NCBI GenBank assembly: GCA_003165135.1
Contig: PLSN01000412.1
Span: forward strand, 1-5,306
Reading direction: 5' to 3'
DNA from: Bacteroidota bacterium
GTDB lineage: Bacteria > Bacteroidota > Bacteroidia > Chitinophagales > LD1
DNA: 5,306 bases
The notes beneath the pieces were generated by a model. It did not search any database and was not told the DNA's origin. It was given only the letters and a program-made list of their open reading frames with translations. Positions 1-5,306 of this stretch are shown here, in pieces; position 1 is the first letter of the stretch; the number at the start of each line of letters is the position of its first letter. A program made the translations under genes and the position numbers.

Positions 1-126
1 AAATTACTATTGCGTACTTCATTGATTTTTTGACATCTAATTTTAGAGTGAAATTTAGCCAAATAGTTTCAAAAATGGATTTTTTATATGTATAACAGAA
101 AAAATAGTACTAGGAAATGGCGGGTG

Positions 127-1461
127 CTAGATGCCAAATTCTCCATCAGGATTGAAACGCCTGAGTATCTCGGGTATGGTCTCATTGGTGCCTGAGGCCT
201 TGATGGTAGCGCTGAGGCGCTTCTCTATCACGGTGAGCATCTCGGTCACGGCAGCGCGAGATTCCTGCTCTGAGATACTATAGCGATCAGCCATCCATGC
301 ATAGTCAAAGTCCCTGAAGCGGATGAGGAGGCGTTCGCGCCAGACGCCCATGCCATAGGCGAATATCTGTGCGCCGAGGCCCTCGACACTGGCCTCACCA
401 CTGAGCAGCGGCAGAGACAGCAGCACGAGTGTACAGAGGCAGGCATGTTTGTAGTCCTCGTCGAGCTGCTCACGTGTATATCCGGTCACGCCCTTGGCGA
501 TGAGGAGACGATAATAGGTATCAATAGATGTCTGCTCAACCTGCTCACGATGAGTAGAGATCAGGCTGAGTATGAGAAAATATGCCAGGTCAAAGGCAGC
601 GGTGCCATTGCGAACAGCCTGCCAGTCTATGAGTACAAAGCGGCCGCGGTCAGGCGCAGCGGGGAACATCATATTGCCGATGCGTGAGTCGCCGTGGAGG
701 ACAGTCTGAGGCTTGTTCATCAGGCACCAGCTCCTGACGAGAACCTTACGCGCAGGTATGCTCCAGGAGCCGGACACGATCGAGTCAAAGAGGTGAACCG
801 TCATATCATCGATATGTGTGACTTTCTTCATCCGGTCAGATGTGTCGCCCCAATAGCGTGCGTGCAGTGTGGCGAGCCCGTCGAGCGCGAGGTCGAGATG
901 TTCCTGCGGCAAACTGACATAGCCGCACTCACGGTACTCTATATCATCGCCCATATGCTCTGTGATGAGACAGAGATTGCCGGTGATCTCAGAGATGCGT
1001 GAGAGATAAACACGGGGTGCGGGGAGCTTGTCCTGATTGACGAAGTACTGATTGAACCATCCCTCCTTGATGTGATTGAGCTGTAGGTTAAAGATGGTCC
1101 TGTTCCACACGGAGCCCATGGTCGGCGCGAACTTGGCGAAGCATTTCAGGGTCATGATCTCGCCCTTTCGGAAATAGGTGATGGTGATGATGCCGGCATT
1201 GGATCGGAAGATGATGGACTGGTTGAGCGGTGTGACCTCGCAGCTCCTGATCTCAGCATCAGCAGGCAGGATGCCGTTTTCGGACAGCATATGCAGCAGC
1301 CATGACTGGCGCTCTATGAGCATCTCGACATCGCGCGGGAAGCCCACCGACAGGCCCAGCGCCCTGTCGAGCCATGCAGCCACATATGTCGTGCATATGA
1401 TGGGCGCATAGATGATCCAGGAGAGGATGAGTTTGATCTGAAGAGATAGCGGCCTGTTCAT
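127..1461 (-). CDS. APH/EcKL-like phosphotransferase with hydrophobic N-terminus
   Basis: Predicted protein-kinase-fold small-molecule phosphotransferase of the aminoglycoside phosphotransferase / ecdysteroid-kinase-like superfamily, 444 residues; the substrate cannot be told. Visible motifs: an N-lobe Lys candidate in LKCFAK (K106 or K110), hinge-like ITEHM (E168), the catalytic Brenner loop HGDSRIGN (H256, D258, N263) and the metal-binding IDWQ (D279) followed by FDLAYFL. All key residues are present, so the enzyme looks intact. Residues about 11-30 are strongly hydrophobic, after a basic start and before the usual FPRDVEML entry to the fold. This suggests a membrane anchor, which is unusual for the family. 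I chose the ATG at 1461. An in-frame ATG at 1593 would add 44 residues that do not look family-like and would overlap the small gene upstream by 56 bases. A tandem CAATTTA repeat (1468-1481) gives an A/T-rich stretch just upstream of this start. The gene lies 76 bases downstream of the small secreted-protein gene on the same strand, possibly co-transcribed. Family call is firm; function is open. Confidence 0.88.
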   Translation of the reverse strand: MNRPLSLQIKLILSWIIYAPIICTTYVAAWLDRALGLSVGFPRDVEMLIERQSWLLHMLSENGILPADAEIRSCEVTPLNQSIIFRSNAGIITITYFRKGEIMTLKCFAKFAPTMGSVWNRTIFNLQLNHIKEGWFNQYFVNQDKLPAPRVYLSRISEITGNLCLITEHMGDDIEYRECGYVSLPQEHLDLALDGLATLHARYWGDTSDRMKKVTHIDDMTVHLFDSIVSGSWSIPARKVLVRSWCLMNKPQTVLHGDSRIGNMMFPAAPDRGRFVLIDWQAVRNGTAAFDLAYFLILSLISTHREQVEQTSIDTYYRLLIAKGVTGYTREQLDEDYKHACLCTLVLLSLPLLSGEASVEGLGAQIFAYGMGVWRERLLIRFRDFDYAWMADRYSISEQESRAAVTEMLTVIEKRLSATIKASGTNETIPEILRRFNPDGEFGI

Positions 1462-1537
1462 GAAAGGCAATTTACAATTTACCAAGGAGAATGGGAAATT
1501 TGTTGGGCCAGTTGGACAGTTATCGGAGTGGATAGCA

Positions 1538-1771
1538 CTATCTGGTCGGAGGATGACAGATATGGCAGTCCCGCTTGCCCATAGCGATCGCATCAGATAT
1601 GCTCATTGCCTTGATCTCATGCGAGCACCTGCTGAGTCCGCTGCAGGTATTGGTGGAATGATAGGCGACAGATGATTTGCTTACGCATACATATACCACA
1701 GTGCCTGAGGGCGGACTACTCACGAAGGATAAGTGGATCACAATGGCAATGAGTAATAGTAAGTGTTTCAT
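1538..1771 (-). CDS. Small secreted protein with Cys/His putative zinc-binding motif
   Basis: A 77-residue protein of unknown function. Residues 1-19 form a signal peptide: M-K-H, then a Leu/Ile/Val-rich core, then FVSS. The mature part carries VYVC (C29), YHSTNTCSGLSRC (Y37, H38, C43, C49), then ISDAIAMG and CHIC (C69, C72). From memory this matches a pattern (YH...C..L...I.L.EA...G...C..C) seen in short Bacteroidota proteins and at the C-terminus of some secreted nucleases, resembling the Ada zinc site. Metal binding is therefore likely but inferred. No catalytic domain is attached, so the protein is the motif alone. The conserved motif and signal peptide make this a real gene despite its size. 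It also argues against the longer start of the downstream phosphotransferase. It is divergent from the ArsC-like gene across a 92-base AT-rich gap in which I found no clear Bacteroidota promoter on either strand. Confidence 0.8.
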   Translation of the reverse strand: MKHLLLLIAIVIHLSFVSSPPSGTVVYVCVSKSSVAYHSTNTCSGLSRCSHEIKAMSISDAIAMGKRDCHICHPPTR

Positions 1772-1863
1772 CGAGGTTGTTTTAAATCAAAACGGGAGTA
1801 ATATCAGGTGTAATGTATCATACTAATTGAATAAAGAAGAATGTTTTTCCTTACTTTCCATCC

Positions 1864-2211
1864 ATGATAAAGATATACGGCATCAAGAACTGCAACACCA
1901 TGCAGAAGGCATTCGCGCTACTGGAGGCAAAGAAAGTAAAGTACGCCTTTCACAACTATAAAGAGTCGGGTATTGACAAGGCCACTCTCGAACTATGGCT
2001 CATGCATTTCCCGACAGATAAGCTGATCAATACCAAAGGCACGACCTATCGCGCCCTGACGGACAAAGAAAAGGCAAGTATAGGTGACCCATCAAAGGCG
2101 ATAGCACTGATGATGAAGAACCCATCCCTCATCAAGCGGCCCGTCTGGGACCTTGGCAGAGGTAAATTCCTCCTGGGCTATGACGAGACCGAGCTGGAGA
2201 AGTTATTATGA
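1864..2211 (+). CDS. ArsC/Spx-superfamily protein, YffB-like
   Basis: A cytoplasmic thioredoxin-fold protein of 115 residues, the usual length for the ArsC/YffB/Spx superfamily. The N-terminal signature IYGIKNCNTMQKA places the single conserved Cys at C10, with Asn rather than a second Cys nearby, so there is no CxxC pair. The late motif SLIKRPV (R92) is typical, and an Arg in TTYRAL (R63) sits where ArsC enzymes bind oxyanion. The overall match is to YffB-type proteins, often annotated as arsenate reductase or glutathione-dependent thiol reductase; their true substrate is uncertain. An Spx-type transcription regulator is less likely, since the GIKNC signature is that of YffB. No other arsenic gene is nearby, so arsenate resistance is not supported by context. 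Start ATG follows an A/T-rich leader without a Shine-Dalgarno site. The last Leu codon and TGA stop overlap the 3' end of the oxygenase gene on the other strand. Confidence 0.92.
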   Translation: MIKIYGIKNCNTMQKAFALLEAKKVKYAFHNYKESGIDKATLELWLMHFPTDKLINTKGTTYRALTDKEKASIGDPSKAIALMMKNPSLIKRPVWDLGRGKFLLGYDETELEKLL

Positions 2212-2802
2212 TGAAACCTTCAGCCAGCCCGTGATACTCATTCGCGGCCGGTGGGTGAGCAGCACTTCATGTTCCAGTGTACTGCTGCTAAAGAAGACAC
2301 TTTTTCCATCTATAGGACTTATGTTCTGCTGATGGCCGTTTTGATGGATACATAGTTCGCCGCCATCTGCCTGCTGCCAGTCAGCATTGAGGTACATGAT
2401 CATCGAGTACTGCCTGTCGCTGTTATTGCGAAAGCGGTCGAGGTGTTTCTTATAAAAGCTTCCTTCTTCATACATCGCATAGTGAAACTCATATCCTGTG
2501 ATGCCGGTATAGCAGGTGGCATTAAGATGCAGTACAAATTTATCCATTAGGTCAAAGAACGCATTCTCGTAGCGGTCATCATGGCTGCGGTCGAGCCAGT
2601 AGATCATATCGCCGCGCACCGTCTGGTCGTGTGCCTGAGTTGAATCATTTCCTATACCTGCATGGTGAAGCTGCTTATCAGCAAAGAGTGCGGTGAGGTT
2701 ATCTCTCAGGTGTGATGCGAGCGGTACAGAAAGGAAGTTTTCTGCAATGCCTATATGATCTCTGACGAAGCTGTCTATGAGGGTGTCAAATACATCCTGC
2801 AA
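2206..2802 (-). CDS. 2OG-Fe(II) oxygenase, prolyl-4-hydroxylase/SM-20-like
   Basis: Predicted Fe(II)- and 2-oxoglutarate-dependent dioxygenase of 198 residues with a complete jelly-roll active site. HLD (H120, D122) and a distal His in STLEHEV (H178) form the metal triad, and R187 in HRPRMSITGWL should bind the 2-oxoglutarate carboxylate. An upstream RGDMIYWLD (about 63-71) is typical of SM-20/EGL-9-like prolyl hydroxylases. Family members hydroxylate prolines or other residues of proteins; the target here is unknown. The start is a TTG: the frame opens at a TAA (2821-2823), has no ATG, and the first internal Met (M66) lies inside the conserved domain. TTG at 2802 is the only sensible initiator seen. 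The gene begins 33 bases after the comF stop, so it is probably the second gene of that transcript. Its TAA stop is the complement of the last Leu codon of the convergent ArsC-like gene. Confidence 0.9.
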   Translation of the reverse strand: MQDVFDTLIDSFVRDHIGIAENFLSVPLASHLRDNLTALFADKQLHHAGIGNDSTQAHDQTVRGDMIYWLDRSHDDRYENAFFDLMDKFVLHLNATCYTGITGYEFHYAMYEEGSFYKKHLDRFRNNSDRQYSMIMYLNADWQQADGGELCIHQNGHQQNISPIDGKSVFFSSSTLEHEVLLTHRPRMSITGWLKVSS

Positions 2803-2835
2803 TATGCAGTGAAGGTATGATTAATTAAGGAACAT

Positions 2836-3549
2836 CTATCTCCCTGCTGTAGCTATTGTGGCCACACTGACACGGACATCATCACCCGTCATCAGCGCAG
2901 AGGCGCATGACTCGATCGTAGCGCCTGTAGTGATGACATCATCCACGAGCAGTATATGCTTGCTCTTTACTTTTTCAGGCTGCGCGAGTGCGAAAATGCC
3001 TTCGACATTTTCCCATCTGTCATATCTTGTTCGTTTGGTCTGGGATATATTCTCGCGGATGCGCACTATCACATCCGGATCGTATGGCATACCCATCACC
3101 TCAGACAGTCCCTGCGCGAAGTAGTCGCACTGATTATACCCGCGCTGGCGACGGCGATTGATATGAAGCGGCACCGGCACGATGAGGTCTATGTCGTGTA
3201 TGAGGCTCTGCGCTTCGAGCAGTCGGTGGCCATAGAGCCTGCCGAGCTTGATCCCCACGTGATGCTTGCGTTTGTATTTCAGCAGGTGTATCATATCCTG
3301 TGTGATATTCCCATCATGCACATAGAGATAGGCCGCAGCATGTATGAATGGCAGTCGTCCCCAGAAGTGCTGCGCCACAGGATTGTCGGCGACTGTGTGG
3401 TAGCCTGTCTGCGGCAGCGAGTCTATACATGCGAAGCAAATATCCTGCTCTGCGCTCGTGAGGGATTGTTTACATACGAGGCAGTTATTGGGGAATGCCA
3501 TCAGCGAGAGGTCGCGGAGGTGTGTAGTGATGGTATCTCTCAGTGGCAT
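2836..3549 (-). CDS. comF: ComF-family phosphoribosyltransferase-like protein
   Basis: ComF/GntX-type protein of 237 residues, normal length. An N-terminal four-Cys zinc module, FPNNCLVC...CFAC (C23, C26, C38, C41), is followed by the Bacteroidota-typical DNPVAQHFWGR. Next come VPVPLH and RRQRGYNQ, then the PRPP-binding loop ILLVDDVITTGAT (about 199-211) of type I phosphoribosyltransferases. In naturally competent bacteria ComF is needed for uptake or handling of transforming single-stranded DNA; whether it acts as an enzyme is not settled, and nothing else here speaks to competence. I chose ATG 3549 (MPLRD) because family members begin about 10-20 residues before the zinc module. ATG 3600 would add 17 residues encoded by AT-rich, intergenic-looking codons. 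It is still possible, as the promoter at 3641-3671 lies upstream of both. The gene leads a probable two-gene transcript with the 2OG-Fe(II) oxygenase. Confidence 0.93.
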   Translation of the reverse strand: MPLRDTITTHLRDLSLMAFPNNCLVCKQSLTSAEQDICFACIDSLPQTGYHTVADNPVAQHFWGRLPFIHAAAYLYVHDGNITQDMIHLLKYKRKHHVGIKLGRLYGHRLLEAQSLIHDIDLIVPVPLHINRRRQRGYNQCDYFAQGLSEVMGMPYDPDVIVRIRENISQTKRTRYDRWENVEGIFALAQPEKVKSKHILLVDDVITTGATIESCASALMTGDDVRVSVATIATAGR

Positions 3550-3640
3550 ACGATAAATATACCATATATTTAACACCTTGTTGGAGTTTCGCAACAACAT
3601 TATACATCTATATTTGAAAAGAACGACATTCTATATAATG

Positions 3641-3671
3641 CAAAATTAGCAATAAAAGCTATTTTAGCAAA
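3641..3671 (-). promoter_or_regulatory. Bacteroidota-type promoter for comF
   Basis: On the minus strand, TTTG (3671-3668) and TAATTTTG (3648-3641) are separated by exactly 19 bases. This is a perfect match to the Bacteroidota primary-sigma consensus (-33 TTTG, -7 TAnnTTTG, spacing about 19-21). Transcription should begin a few bases downstream, near 3634. That leaves a leader of about 35 bases to ATG 3600 or about 85 bases to ATG 3549. It probably drives comF and the downstream oxygenase. Consensus match is seen in the sequence; activity is inferred. Confidence 0.72.
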
Positions 3672-3789
3672 CAATCTCGTGACTGTTTTTGCAAATGCCG
3701 ATACAAATGATATCATCGTCTTTCAATACAAAATGTGAACCACTGGGATGAGTCACTGATTTTAGTATTTTCAATAAACTAAAGTAAGG

Positions 3790-4359
3790 ATGAAAACAAT
3801 ATCCGATTTTCTTATTCGTATCGCCGGATGGCGGACCTTCGTTGCAGCTTTGCTGGTGTATCTTATTTTCGGGCTATACATTATGCCTCATGGGCTGGCA
3901 AGGATACAGCAGCTGAGCAGAAAGAAAGTAGAAGTACTCGATCTCCAATTCTCGTATACACCCGAGCGTGCCCGATCTATCCTGGCAGAGTATACCGATG
4001 AGTCGCGTGCCTTTACCATTCGTTTTAATGCGATCGACGATGGCCTCTATCCTATAGTATATACTTTTCTTATTCTCATCATGATGGCTTGGCTGTCGCG
4101 CTCGCTCACGGCCTATGGTGTCAGGGCAGGATATCTCCATCTGCTGCCATTCGTGGTCATGTTGTCGGACTATAGTGAGAATACCTGTATCATCACTATG
4201 CTGCGAAAGTACCCTGACGTTCCTGACTGGCTCGTGAGGCTTTCTTCATGCTTCACCACTATCAAATGGAGCCTTCTCGGACTGGAAGCTCTGATGATAC
4301 TCGGTGGGCTGAGCCTGATAGCCTACTATCGGATGTCAGGCAAGGCAGCAAAGGTATAG
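3790..4359 (+). CDS. Four-helix integral membrane protein, uncharacterised family
   Basis: An inner-membrane protein of 189 residues with four predicted transmembrane segments, at about 15-33, 85-104, 115-137 and 152-178. A polar loop of about 50 residues after helix 1 (TPERARSILAEYTDESRAF) looks helical and probably lies on one face. Residues likely conserved are LYPIVY at the start of helix 2, the charged MLSDYSEN inside helix 3 (D127, E130, N131) and FTTIKW at the start of helix 4. I recall a similar arrangement (P..xMLxDxxEN, then FTxxKW) in hypothetical proteins of other phyla, but I know no name or function. The buried Asp/Glu/Asn and Lys could form a polar site within the bilayer; this is inference. 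There is no signal peptide cleavage site or catalytic domain. The gene has its own 189-base upstream region, shared divergently with comF, and ends 11 bases from the convergent hydrolase gene with no visible terminator. Confidence 0.85.
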   Translation: MKTISDFLIRIAGWRTFVAALLVYLIFGLYIMPHGLARIQQLSRKKVEVLDLQFSYTPERARSILAEYTDESRAFTIRFNAIDDGLYPIVYTFLILIMMAWLSRSLTAYGVRAGYLHLLPFVVMLSDYSENTCIITMLRKYPDVPDWLVRLSSCFTTIKWSLLGLEALMILGGLSLIAYYRMSGKAAKV

Positions 4360-4370
4360 CACTTTCAAAA

Positions 4371-4931
4371 CTACTTACTCCAATCCTCTACCGAGATCAC
4401 ATCTGCCTGTCGCGGAAAGACCTTGGTCGTCAGCACACGATGAACCTCCTCATCCATATCGGCACAGGCATCAGAGAGTATGGTGATGCGGTAGTCTTTG
4501 TCAGCAGCTTCTCGTGTGGTAGATAGCACCACGCCACTGGTAGATATACCTGTGAGTACTATATGCTGCGCACCATATGCCCTCAGTATGACCTCGAGAT
4601 CACTCCCGGTGAATGCACTAAAGCGACGCTTGATGACTGTCACTTCGCCCACTGCCGGCACTATATCGGGATGTACAGTCATAAACTCCGCCATATTCTC
4701 ATTGGCAAATCTTGACTTGCTGGCACTGAAGGATTTATTGTTCGGGCTCACCTCAGGGAATCCCGGCCTGAAGCCTACTACCACATAGATCACTGGGATA
4801 TTTTTCTCGCGTGCATGAGTTATTGTCTTCTTCACATTAGTGATCAGCGCTGTGGCATCAGTGAGGTTGCGGAGTATGCCGAGCTGCATGTCCATGACGA
4901 GTAGTGCAGTGTTTGTTTTACTTTGTTCCAT
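4371..4931 (-). CDS. Isochorismatase-fold hydrolase lacking the catalytic Cys
   Basis: A cytoplasmic isochorismatase-like (cysteine hydrolase superfamily) protein of 186 residues, normal length. The N-terminal LLVMDMQ gives the catalytic Asp (D14), and VIKRRFSAF gives the catalytic Lys (K101). The nucleophile motif, usually GxxTxxCV, reads GISTSGVV here, putting Val134 where nicotinamidases and related amidases have Cys. The following TTREAADKDYRITILSDACADMDEEVH and VFPRQADV are typical of a widespread subfamily with this same GISTSGVVLST block, as is GFRPGFPEVSP (53-63). Without the Cys, amide hydrolysis by the usual thioester route is unlikely. True isochorismatases (PhzD, EntB) also lack it and cleave a vinyl ether, so a Cys-independent reaction is possible. 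The substrate is unknown and no isochorismate or siderophore genes are nearby, although an MFS exporter follows upstream. ATG 4931 follows an A-rich leader (AAATCAAACA), the usual Bacteroidota style. No clean promoter was found: TAnnTTTC-like hexamers upstream lack a properly spaced -33. Confidence 0.9.
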   Translation of the reverse strand: MEQSKTNTALLVMDMQLGILRNLTDATALITNVKKTITHAREKNIPVIYVVVGFRPGFPEVSPNNKSFSASKSRFANENMAEFMTVHPDIVPAVGEVTVIKRRFSAFTGSDLEVILRAYGAQHIVLTGISTSGVVLSTTREAADKDYRITILSDACADMDEEVHRVLTTKVFPRQADVISVEDWSK

Positions 4932-4976
4932 TGTTTGATTTATATGTTTCGAAATCTATGAAATTTATTCTTTTGA

Positions 4977-5009
4977 AACCCTCAAAGGGTTTTGAACCCT
5001 TTGAGGGTT
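4977..5009 (-). repeat. Nested perfect inverted repeat, possible terminator
   Basis: Two 15-base arms (4977-4991 and 4995-5009) are perfect reverse complements separated by TTG, giving a 15-bp stem with a three-base loop. Each arm is itself an inverted repeat, AACCC and GGGTT flanking five bases (TCAAA in one, TTTGA in the other). The element can therefore fold as one long hairpin or as two small ones. It starts 11 bases after the MFS stop codon (reading the minus strand), the right place for a 3'-end hairpin of that gene. The U-tract after it on the minus strand is poor (TTTCAAAAG), so an intrinsic terminator is not certain. An mRNA 3'-stabilising hairpin or a dispersed REP-like palindrome are alternatives. 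Symmetry means the strand is assigned only by context. Confidence 0.7.
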
Positions 5010-5020
5010 ATAAATCGTGT

Positions 5021-5306
5021 TTACAATGCTTGTGTAATTTCAGTTTGTTTAGCCAGCTCTACGGCCTTTGCTGCTGTTTTATTTTTCTGTAGAAAGTATA
5101 AATGCGTACAGGCTATCAGCAGCGCTATGATGCCCTCGCCGAGTACGGTATTCTGCGCACCTATGCGCTCGGATACTGCGCCGACTATCAGCCCGCCCAG
5201 TGGCATCATGCCAAAGAATGACATCGCATAGAGACTGATGACCCTGCCGCGCATATTGGCGGATACGGTGGTCTGTATGATGGTATTGGTGATGGTGACC
5301 TGCGAC
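5021..5306 (-). CDS. MFS transporter, C-terminal end (partial)
   Basis: Last 94 residues of a major facilitator superfamily permease; the gene continues beyond the right edge, so its start is not in the window. The frame stays open to position 5306, reading SQVTITNTIIQTTVSANMRG before RVISLYAMSFFGMMPLGGLI. This matches the NTxxQxxVxxxxRGRVxSLYxMxFxGxxPLG block of the MFS_3/EntS-like (drug or siderophore exporter) subfamily, between helices 10 and 11. Two transmembrane segments follow (FFGMMPLGGLIVGAV and VLGEGIIALLIACTHLYFL), then a Lys-rich cytoplasmic tail. The ATG at 5254 is an internal Met just before the conserved RGRV, not the start. The protein is presumably an inner-membrane efflux carrier; its substrate cannot be inferred. 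It is co-directional with the hydrolase gene 89 bases downstream, but the hairpin between them may separate the two transcripts. Confidence 0.9.
   Translation of the reverse strand, partial: SQVTITNTIIQTTVSANMRGRVISLYAMSFFGMMPLGGLIVGAVSERIGAQNTVLGEGIIALLIACTHLYFLQKNKTAAKAVELAKQTEITQAL

Noticed and set aside
30..58. TTGACA (30-35) as a sigma70-like -35 box
   Set aside because: The sequence 17 bases on is ATTTAG, no good -10, and this phylum uses TTTG/TAnnTTTG promoters.
99..115. TAGTACTA followed by a T-run (minus strand) as terminator of the phosphotransferase
   Set aside because: The palindrome has no room for a loop and the stem is too short to form a hairpin.
445..1002. Open frames of 80 and 102 codons on the plus strand
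   Set aside because: They are antisense to the phosphotransferase kinase lobes and have no recognisable features.
1462..1593. Upstream extension of the phosphotransferase to an ATG at 1593
   Set aside because: It would overlap the small secreted gene by 56 bases, the added residues show no family match, and ATG 1461 has an A/T-rich leader.
2956..3573. Long open frame (205 codons) on the plus strand
   Set aside because: It is antisense to comF, whose protein has clear zinc and PRPP motifs; the plus-strand translation resembles nothing and is a shadow.
3707..3716. Palindrome ATGATATCAT in the comF/membrane-protein gap as an operator
   Set aside because: Ten bases of symmetry in AT-rich DNA is expected by chance, and no regulator gene is present.
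4904..5092. Open frame of 62 codons on the plus strand through the palindrome
   Set aside because: It crosses the inverted repeat and is antisense to the MFS gene end and the hydrolase start; no protein features.
5021..5254. A 77-residue gene starting at 5254
   Set aside because: The frame continues to the window edge with MFS-type sequence, so 5254 is an internal Met.

Overview
The window looks like ordinary chromosome from a member of the Bacteroidota, with Chitinophagia or Sphingobacteriia as a guess. Three things point there. A textbook Bacteroidota promoter (TTTG, 19 bases, TAATTTTG) lies upstream of comF. Start codons are preceded by A/T-rich sequence rather than Shine-Dalgarno sites. 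The protein families (short secreted Cys/His protein, Bacteroidota-style ComF, GISTSGVVLST-type isochorismatase) fit that phylum. The standard genetic code is used: TGA stops the ArsC-like gene and Trp is TGG. Coding DNA is of moderate GC, intergenic DNA is distinctly AT-rich, and ATA is a common Ile codon (4 of 8 in the ArsC-like gene).

Layout, left to right. Positions 1-126 are AT-rich and hold no gene I can support. Two genes follow on the minus strand: an APH/EcKL-type small-molecule phosphotransferase with a hydrophobic N-terminus (127-1461) and, upstream of it, a small secreted protein with a YHxxxC...CxxC putative metal-binding motif (1538-1771). A 92-base divergent gap leads to a plus-strand ArsC/YffB-like thioredoxin-fold protein (1864-2211). 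Its stop codon region overlaps, tail to tail, a minus-strand 2OG-Fe(II) oxygenase (2206-2802). The oxygenase lies 33 bases downstream of comF (2836-3549), and both are probably transcribed from the promoter at 3641-3671. A plus-strand four-helix membrane protein of unknown function follows (3790-4359). It converges on a minus-strand isochorismatase-fold hydrolase (4371-4931). A nested perfect inverted repeat (4977-5009) separates that gene from the 3' end of an MFS exporter that runs off the right edge (5021-5306).

The genes do not form an obvious single pathway. The only convincing operon is comF plus oxygenase. The phosphotransferase and small secreted gene may be co-transcribed. I see no mobile element, CRISPR array, tRNA or rRNA, and no clear evidence of a novel multi-gene system. 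The points of interest are at the level of single genes: a missing catalytic Cys, a TTG start, a possible membrane-anchored kinase, a small Cys-rich secreted protein and a nested palindrome.
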